Below are positions 13,869 through 17,103 of a DNA stretch of 17,103 nt, piece after piece. The stretch's first letter is position 1. Each line of letters opens with the position of its first letter. The translations under genes and the position numbers were made by a program. Origin of the DNA: Acidimangrovimonas sp. (lineage in GTDB: Bacteria; Pseudomonadota; Alphaproteobacteria; Rhodobacterales; Rhodobacteraceae). A model generated the notes under the pieces. The model was given only the letters and a program-made list of their open reading frames with translations. It made no database searches and was not told where the DNA came from. The stretch covers positions 1 to 17,103 of the forward strand of contig JASBUM010000162.1 in assembly GCA_030147905.1 (NCBI GenBank). Reading direction: 5' to 3'.

Positions 13869-15272
13869 ATGCAAAAGACATTCATCGGCCCGCAACTGCG
13901 GCAACTCCGGCGCCAGCGGCGGCAGACCCAGGCCGAGATGGCCAAGGCGCTTGGTGTGAGCGCGACCTATGTCAACCTGCTCGAGAACAACCAGCGCAGC
14001 CTGTCGGTACAGATGCTGATGGCACTTGCCGAAACCTATCAGGTGGACTGGCGCGAACTGGTCAAGGATCCCGGCTCGAACACGCTGGCGGAACTCCGGA
14101 GTGTCCTGCAAGATCCGATTTTCGACGAGATCCCCGACCTGCAGGAACTGCGCTCGGCCGTCGATCATGCGCCGCGGCTGGTGGAGATGTTCCTGCAAGT
14201 CTATCACACCCACCGCACGACGATCGACAAGATCCTGCGGCTCGGGCGCGAGCGCATGCCGAACGACCTTCTCGCGACTTCACCCGAAGCGGTCATCCAC
14301 GATTTCTTCCGCAACCACCGCAATCATTTCCCCCGGCTGGAAACCGCCGCCGAACGGCTGCGGGACGAACATCCCTGCGCCCCCGACGATCTCTATCCGA
14401 TGCTGAAGCAGCGCCTGAACGAGCGGCACCGGGTCTCGGTCGCGATCCTGCCGGTGGACGAGATGGGCGAGGCATTGCGGATCTACGACCGCGAAAGCGC
14501 CACGGTCTATCTGTCGGAAGCGCTCGACCATCAGAACCGGACATTCCAGCTTGCCCATGTGATCTGCCTGCTGGAGCTTGGCGACCTGCTGGAGGATCTG
14601 ACCGACGGCAGCGGCATCTCATCGCCGGGCGGGATCGCGCGGTGCCGGGTGGAGCTGGCGAACTATTTCGCGGCGGCGGTGCTGATGCCCTATCATCCGA
14701 TTCTGGCCGCAGCGCAGAAAACCCTTTATGACGTCGACCGCCTCGCGGCGGCCTTCGGCGTCTCGTTCGAGCAGGTCTGCCACCGCCTGACCACGCTGCA
14801 ACGCAAGAACGCGGCCGGCGTGCCGCTGTTCTTCCTCCGCGTGGACAAGGCCGGAAACGTCACCAAGCGGTTCAATTCGACGACATTCAATCTGGCCGAA
14901 TTCGGCGGTGCCTGTCCGGTCTGGAACATCCACACCGCCTTCCACAACCCCGGCGTCATCCTGCCGCAATTCGTCGAACTGCCGGAGGGCGAACGCTTCT
15001 TCACCATCAGCCGCACCACCGACCGGCCCGTATTCAGCCGCGATTCGCAGGACCGCCGCCTGGCGGTGGCGCTGGGCTGCGAGGTGCGATTTGCCGAACG
15101 GATCGGTTACGCCAGCTCGTTCAACCTGGAAAATGACAATCTTTTCAGCCCGATCGGCATCAATTGTCATCTATGCCCCCGGCAGGCCTGTTCCCAGCGG
15201 GCGCATCAGCCGCTGTTCGTCGACCTGCCGATCAGCCCCGACCGCCGCGGCAACACGCGCTACGAAAGCTAG
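13869..15272 (+). CDS. ScfR-family (PccR/RamB-like) XRE transcriptional regulator
   Basis: A 467-residue member of the short-chain fatty acyl-CoA regulator family. An XRE helix-turn-helix lies at about 9-64 (TQAEMAKALGVSATYVNLLENN). The middle IrrE/ImmA-like region has lost the peptidase HExxH motif: FQLAHVICLLE stands there, as in RamB relatives. The C-terminal ScfR domain (DUF2083-like, about 300-455) contains GVPLFFLRVDKAGNVTKR and GGACPVWNIHTAFHNPG. It ends with a three-Cys motif at 433, 436 and 441 (CHLCPRQAC). Known members sense acyl-CoAs such as propionyl-CoA and control their assimilation. The likely targets here are its own promoter and the reductase gene, which carry matching elements. 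The ribosome binding site before 13869 is weak. The stop codon overlaps the stop of the convergent reductase gene. The exact effector is unknown. Confidence 0.92.
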   Translation: MQKTFIGPQLRQLRRQRRQTQAEMAKALGVSATYVNLLENNQRSLSVQMLMALAETYQVDWRELVKDPGSNTLAELRSVLQDPIFDEIPDLQELRSAVDHAPRLVEMFLQVYHTHRTTIDKILRLGRERMPNDLLATSPEAVIHDFFRNHRNHFPRLETAAERLRDEHPCAPDDLYPMLKQRLNERHRVSVAILPVDEMGEALRIYDRESATVYLSEALDHQNRTFQLAHVICLLELGDLLEDLTDGSGISSPGGIARCRVELANYFAAAVLMPYHPILAAAQKTLYDVDRLAAAFGVSFEQVCHRLTTLQRKNAAGVPLFFLRVDKAGNVTKRFNSTTFNLAEFGGACPVWNIHTAFHNPGVILPQFVELPEGERFFTISRTTDRPVFSRDSQDRRLAVALGCEVRFAERIGYASSFNLENDNLFSPIGINCHLCPRQACSQRAHQPLFVDLPISPDRRGNTRYES

Positions 15273-16372
15273 GTTGCGGCCATGCGGCTTTCGCTCCGCG
15301 AGGCCTCGGCATTGCGGCTCCCCTCGCTGCGGTTCCCGTCCAGGCGCCGTGTCACCGTCTCGACCACCGCATCGATATCGTCCGATGCAAGGCCCATCTG
15401 ACGCGCGATGAGCTGCACCAGAAGGTCGACCCGCTCGATCTGCCGGGCACCGGAGACGATCGCCCGCGCGGCCGAGGACGGCTTGCCCAGCCCCTTGGCC
15501 GCCTGGGCGTATTTGTCGAACGGGACCTCCGCATCGGCATCGGCACCGAGCCGGCGGACGATCCCGGCCACCGCCGCGTAGGTGGCCCGCGAACGGTCGA
15601 GATCGCCGTGAACGGCCTCGCGGATCGACTGCACGCCCTCGGGCAGGATGCAGCGGTAGTTGCCGGTCATCAGCATGGCCCATTTGGCGAAGGGCACGAA
15701 CAGCGACTCGTGCACCCGCAACTTCACCGGGACCTCCTTGCCATCGACCCGGACGGCGTCGATGGCGGCCTCCAGCTCGTGCAGAAGCGCGGTATGGGCG
15801 GGATCGTCGAAGGCGGCCGCCTTGAAATTCGTCGGCAGACCGACCTGAAGCACGTTGGCGCCCTCCTCGGGCGGGCGGAATGCCTGCGGGTCGGGGCTGC
15901 ACAGGCTGACCAGCCCGGGCCGGAAGCCATTCCAGCTGTCGAAGGCGTTGAAGGCAGGCCGGAGCGGGCCCACGTCAAGGCCGGGGATCCGCTCCAGATA
16001 GGCCGGCGGCGGCATGTTCATCAACGACAGGCACGGCAGTTCCGCGCGCGCGATCGCCGCCATCAGCCGCGCGATCTCGGCATCGCCGTATTGCGGCTCG
16101 GACATCGCCAGAACGACCAGATCATAGGCCGCCGGATCGACCTCGGCCGGAGCGCGGGCATCGAGCGCACCGGGCAGCGCGGCCGAGCGGAACGCGCGGT
16201 CGGCGTCCTCGCCGCGCAGCCGCAACCTGACGGTTGTTCCCTCGGCATTGATCAGCGCAGCCGTGCGCGGGCGGCAGACAAGCGTGACGTCGTGCCCCGA
16301 CATCAGCAGCTTGGTGCCCAGCAACGAGCCATAGGACGCACCTAATATGAGTATCTTCCGGGCCACGCGCAT
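15269..16372 (-). CDS. Ketopantoate reductase (PanE/ApbA)-family NAD(P)-dependent oxidoreductase
   Basis: A 367-residue protein with an N-terminal Rossmann fold and the C-terminal helical domain of the ketopantoate reductase family. The dinucleotide motif reads ILGASYGSLLG (residues 8-18), GxSxxG in place of the usual GxGxxG. VTLVCRPRTAALI follows, where arginines could favour NADPH. PFAKWAMLMTGN (227-238) resembles the family WxKLxxNxxxNP helix with Lys230 and Asn238. PSSAARAIVSGARQIERVD (298-316) resembles the SxxxDxxxGRxTEID motif, keeping the Glu (313) but with RVD after it. Usual length is about 300, so this is long. The start at 16372 has GAGAGGAG immediately upstream; a GTG at 16366 has better spacing and is an alternative. 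Given the divergences, a true pantothenate role is uncertain. The promoter region carries an ScfR-like element. Confidence 0.8.
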   Translation of the reverse strand: MRVARKILILGASYGSLLGTKLLMSGHDVTLVCRPRTAALINAEGTTVRLRLRGEDADRAFRSAALPGALDARAPAEVDPAAYDLVVLAMSEPQYGDAEIARLMAAIARAELPCLSLMNMPPPAYLERIPGLDVGPLRPAFNAFDSWNGFRPGLVSLCSPDPQAFRPPEEGANVLQVGLPTNFKAAAFDDPAHTALLHELEAAIDAVRVDGKEVPVKLRVHESLFVPFAKWAMLMTGNYRCILPEGVQSIREAVHGDLDRSRATYAAVAGIVRRLGADADAEVPFDKYAQAAKGLGKPSSAARAIVSGARQIERVDLLVQLIARQMGLASDDIDAVVETVTRRLDGNRSEGSRNAEASRSESRMAAT

Positions 16373-16410
16373 CTCCTCTCTCGATCCTGCTCCGCATGAG
16401 ACTGACGCGT

Positions 16411-16416
16411 AATATA
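16411..16416 (-). promoter_or_regulatory. Candidate -10 box for the ketopantoate-reductase-family gene
   Basis: TATATT on the minus strand lies in a short A+T-rich patch about 39 bp before the gene start, with no good -35 at normal spacing. A promoter with a weak -35 and an upstream regulator site at 16481-16504 fits activator dependence, which is inferred. Confidence 0.35.
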
Positions 16417-16480
16417 ATTGCGCGGTCGCGATCGGCACAGCCAAATCGGGTTTACGTGTGCGATGTGTGCGAAAGTGAAG

Positions 16481-16504
16481 TGTAATCTGTAATATTGTAA
16501 ATAC
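16481..16504 (-). promoter_or_regulatory. Candidate ScfR operator, copy 2, with an extra half-site
   Basis: Read on the plus strand, TGTAATC (16481-16487) is followed by CTGTAATATTGTAAATAC (16487-16504). This gives three TGTAA units spaced 7 and 8 bp apart. The 18-bp part matches the element in front of the ScfR-like gene at 15 of 18 positions. It lies about 110-130 bp upstream of the reductase start and beyond the candidate -10, a position that suits an activator. Confidence 0.55.
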
Positions 16505-16526
16505 GTCGGGCAGCCGTAATCATCGC

Positions 16527-16544
16527 GCCTGCATGACCGCAGGC
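16527..16544 (-). terminator. Second hairpin after the succinyl-CoA ligase gene
   Basis: GCCTGC (16527-16532) pairs with GCAGGC (16539-16544) around a 6-nt loop, directly downstream (minus strand) of the stronger hairpin at 16548-16575. No U-tract follows, so it may only support the first hairpin. Confidence 0.4.
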
Positions 16545-16547
16545 ACG

Positions 16548-16575
16548 CACCGCCGCGGCACAGGCCGCGGCGGTG
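16548..16575 (-). terminator. Strong hairpin after the succinyl-CoA ligase alpha gene
   Basis: A perfect 12-bp GC-rich stem (16548-16559 with 16564-16575) and a 4-nt ACAG loop, starting 16 bp past the stop codon at 16592. There is no U-run, so it is either a U-less terminator or an mRNA 3'-end stabiliser. Its position separates the ligase gene from the reductase gene. Confidence 0.55.
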
Positions 16576-16591
16576 GCGGTCGGGCGGGGTG

Positions 16592-17103
16592 CTAGTTCAG
16601 AAGCCCGACCAGTGTTTCCCCGAGCCGTGCCGGCGAGGGCGCGATGCGGATATCGGCCGAGCGCAGCGCCTCCATCTTCTCCTCGGCGCCCCCCCTGCCG
16701 CCGGAGATGACCGCGCCCGCGTGGCCCATCGTGCGACCCGCCGGTGCGGTGCGCCCGGCGATGAAGCCGACCACGGGCTTTTTCCTGCCGCGGCGCGCCT
16801 CATCCTTGAGAAACTGCGCCGCATCCTCCTCGGCCGAGCCGCCGATCTCGCCGATCATGATGATCGAGCGGGTTTCCTCGTCGGCGATGAACAGCTCGAG
16901 GATATCGATGAACTCGGTCCCCTTCACCGGGTCTCCGCCAATCCCGACGGCGGTGGTCTGGCCAAGGCCTGCATTGGTGGTCTGGAAGACGGCCTCGTAG
17001 GTCAAGGTGCCCGAGCGCGACAGGACGCCCACCGATCCCTTCCTGAAGATCGAGCCCGGCATGATGCCAATCTTGCACTCCCCGGCGGTCAGGACCCCCG
17101 GGC
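16592..17103 (-). CDS. sucD: Succinyl-CoA ligase (succinyl-CoA synthetase) alpha subunit, C-terminal part, cut by window edge
   Basis: The frame is open to the right edge; 169 complete codons are visible. They begin with [16 protein letters not shown], which matches the middle of SucD. Family blocks follow: [35 protein letters not shown], and [27 protein letters not shown] contains the His (codon 16723-16721) that is phosphorylated during catalysis. The enzyme interconverts succinyl-CoA and succinate with nucleotide triphosphate formation, together with the beta subunit, whose gene would be expected beyond the edge. The match is closer to SucD than to malate-CoA ligase MtkB, which I judge from the [21 protein letters not shown] segment. 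Whether it is the citric-acid-cycle copy or a paralogue in an acyl-CoA pathway cannot be told here; the ScfR-like gene nearby makes the latter worth considering. Confidence 0.9.
   Translation of the reverse strand, partial: PGVLTAGECKIGIMPGSIFRKGSVGVLSRSGTLTYEAVFQTTNAGLGQTTAVGIGGDPVKGTEFIDILELFIADEETRSIIMIGEIGGSAEEDAAQFLKDEARRGRKKPVVGFIAGRTAPAGRTMGHAGAVISGGRGGAEEKMEALRSADIRIAPSPARLGETLVGLLN

Noticed and set aside
13036..13881. Longer minus-strand frame covering imuA and the regulator promoter
   Set aside because: It is in a different frame from imuA, whose translation matches the family, and its product is Arg/Gly-rich with no motifs.
16373..16444. Upstream start of the reductase-family gene at 16444
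   Set aside because: The extra 24 residues precede the Rossmann strand, include the candidate -10 region, and lack a ribosome binding site.

Overview
The window is G+C-rich DNA that fits an alphaproteobacterium, most likely of the Rhodobacteraceae/Paracoccaceae. The grounds are the imuA-imuB-dnaE2 mutagenesis cassette, an ScfR-type short-chain acyl-CoA regulator, and a tripartite tricarboxylate transporter (TTT). This placement rests on family knowledge and composition, because there is no rRNA in the window. Ten complete genes and two edge-truncated genes fill nearly all of it. No tRNA, CRISPR array, insertion sequence or prophage was seen, and no gene-free stretch exceeds about 275 bp.

Region 1 (1-7957, minus strand) looks like one catabolic operon, transcribed right to left. 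It starts with an IclR-family regulator, followed by a zinc alcohol dehydrogenase, an FAD subunit, a [2Fe-2S] domain fused to the first half of a molybdopterin-binding subunit, the second half of that subunit as a separate gene, a periplasmic TctC/Bug solute receptor, and TctB (cut by the left edge; TctA is expected beyond it). The likely logic is that TctC captures an organic acid, TctAB imports it, the molybdenum hydroxylase hydroxylates it, and the dehydrogenase oxidises an intermediate. The substrate cannot be read from the sequence. The most unusual element is the molybdenum subunit, split into two reading frames joined by a TGATG stop/start overlap. The closest architectural precedent I know is the split NdhL/NdhM pair of nicotinate dehydrogenase from Eubacterium barkeri.

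Region 2 (8244-13649, minus strand) is the SOS-type mutasome operon imuA-imuB-dnaE2. ImuA is a degenerate RecA-like protein, ImuB a catalytically inactive Y-family homologue and DnaE2 the error-prone C-family polymerase. imuA and imuB overlap by at least 86 bp, and imuB and dnaE2 overlap by an ATGA. No canonical alphaproteobacterial LexA box was found upstream of imuA.

Region 3 (13650-17103) holds an ScfR/PccR-like regulator on the plus strand. Convergent to it is a ketopantoate-reductase-family gene whose stop codon shares CTAG with the regulator's stop. Beyond that lies the C-terminal part of a succinyl-CoA ligase alpha subunit, cut by the right edge. Two nearly identical 18-bp elements, one in front of the regulator and one upstream of the reductase, suggest an autoregulated ScfR circuit that also controls the reductase.
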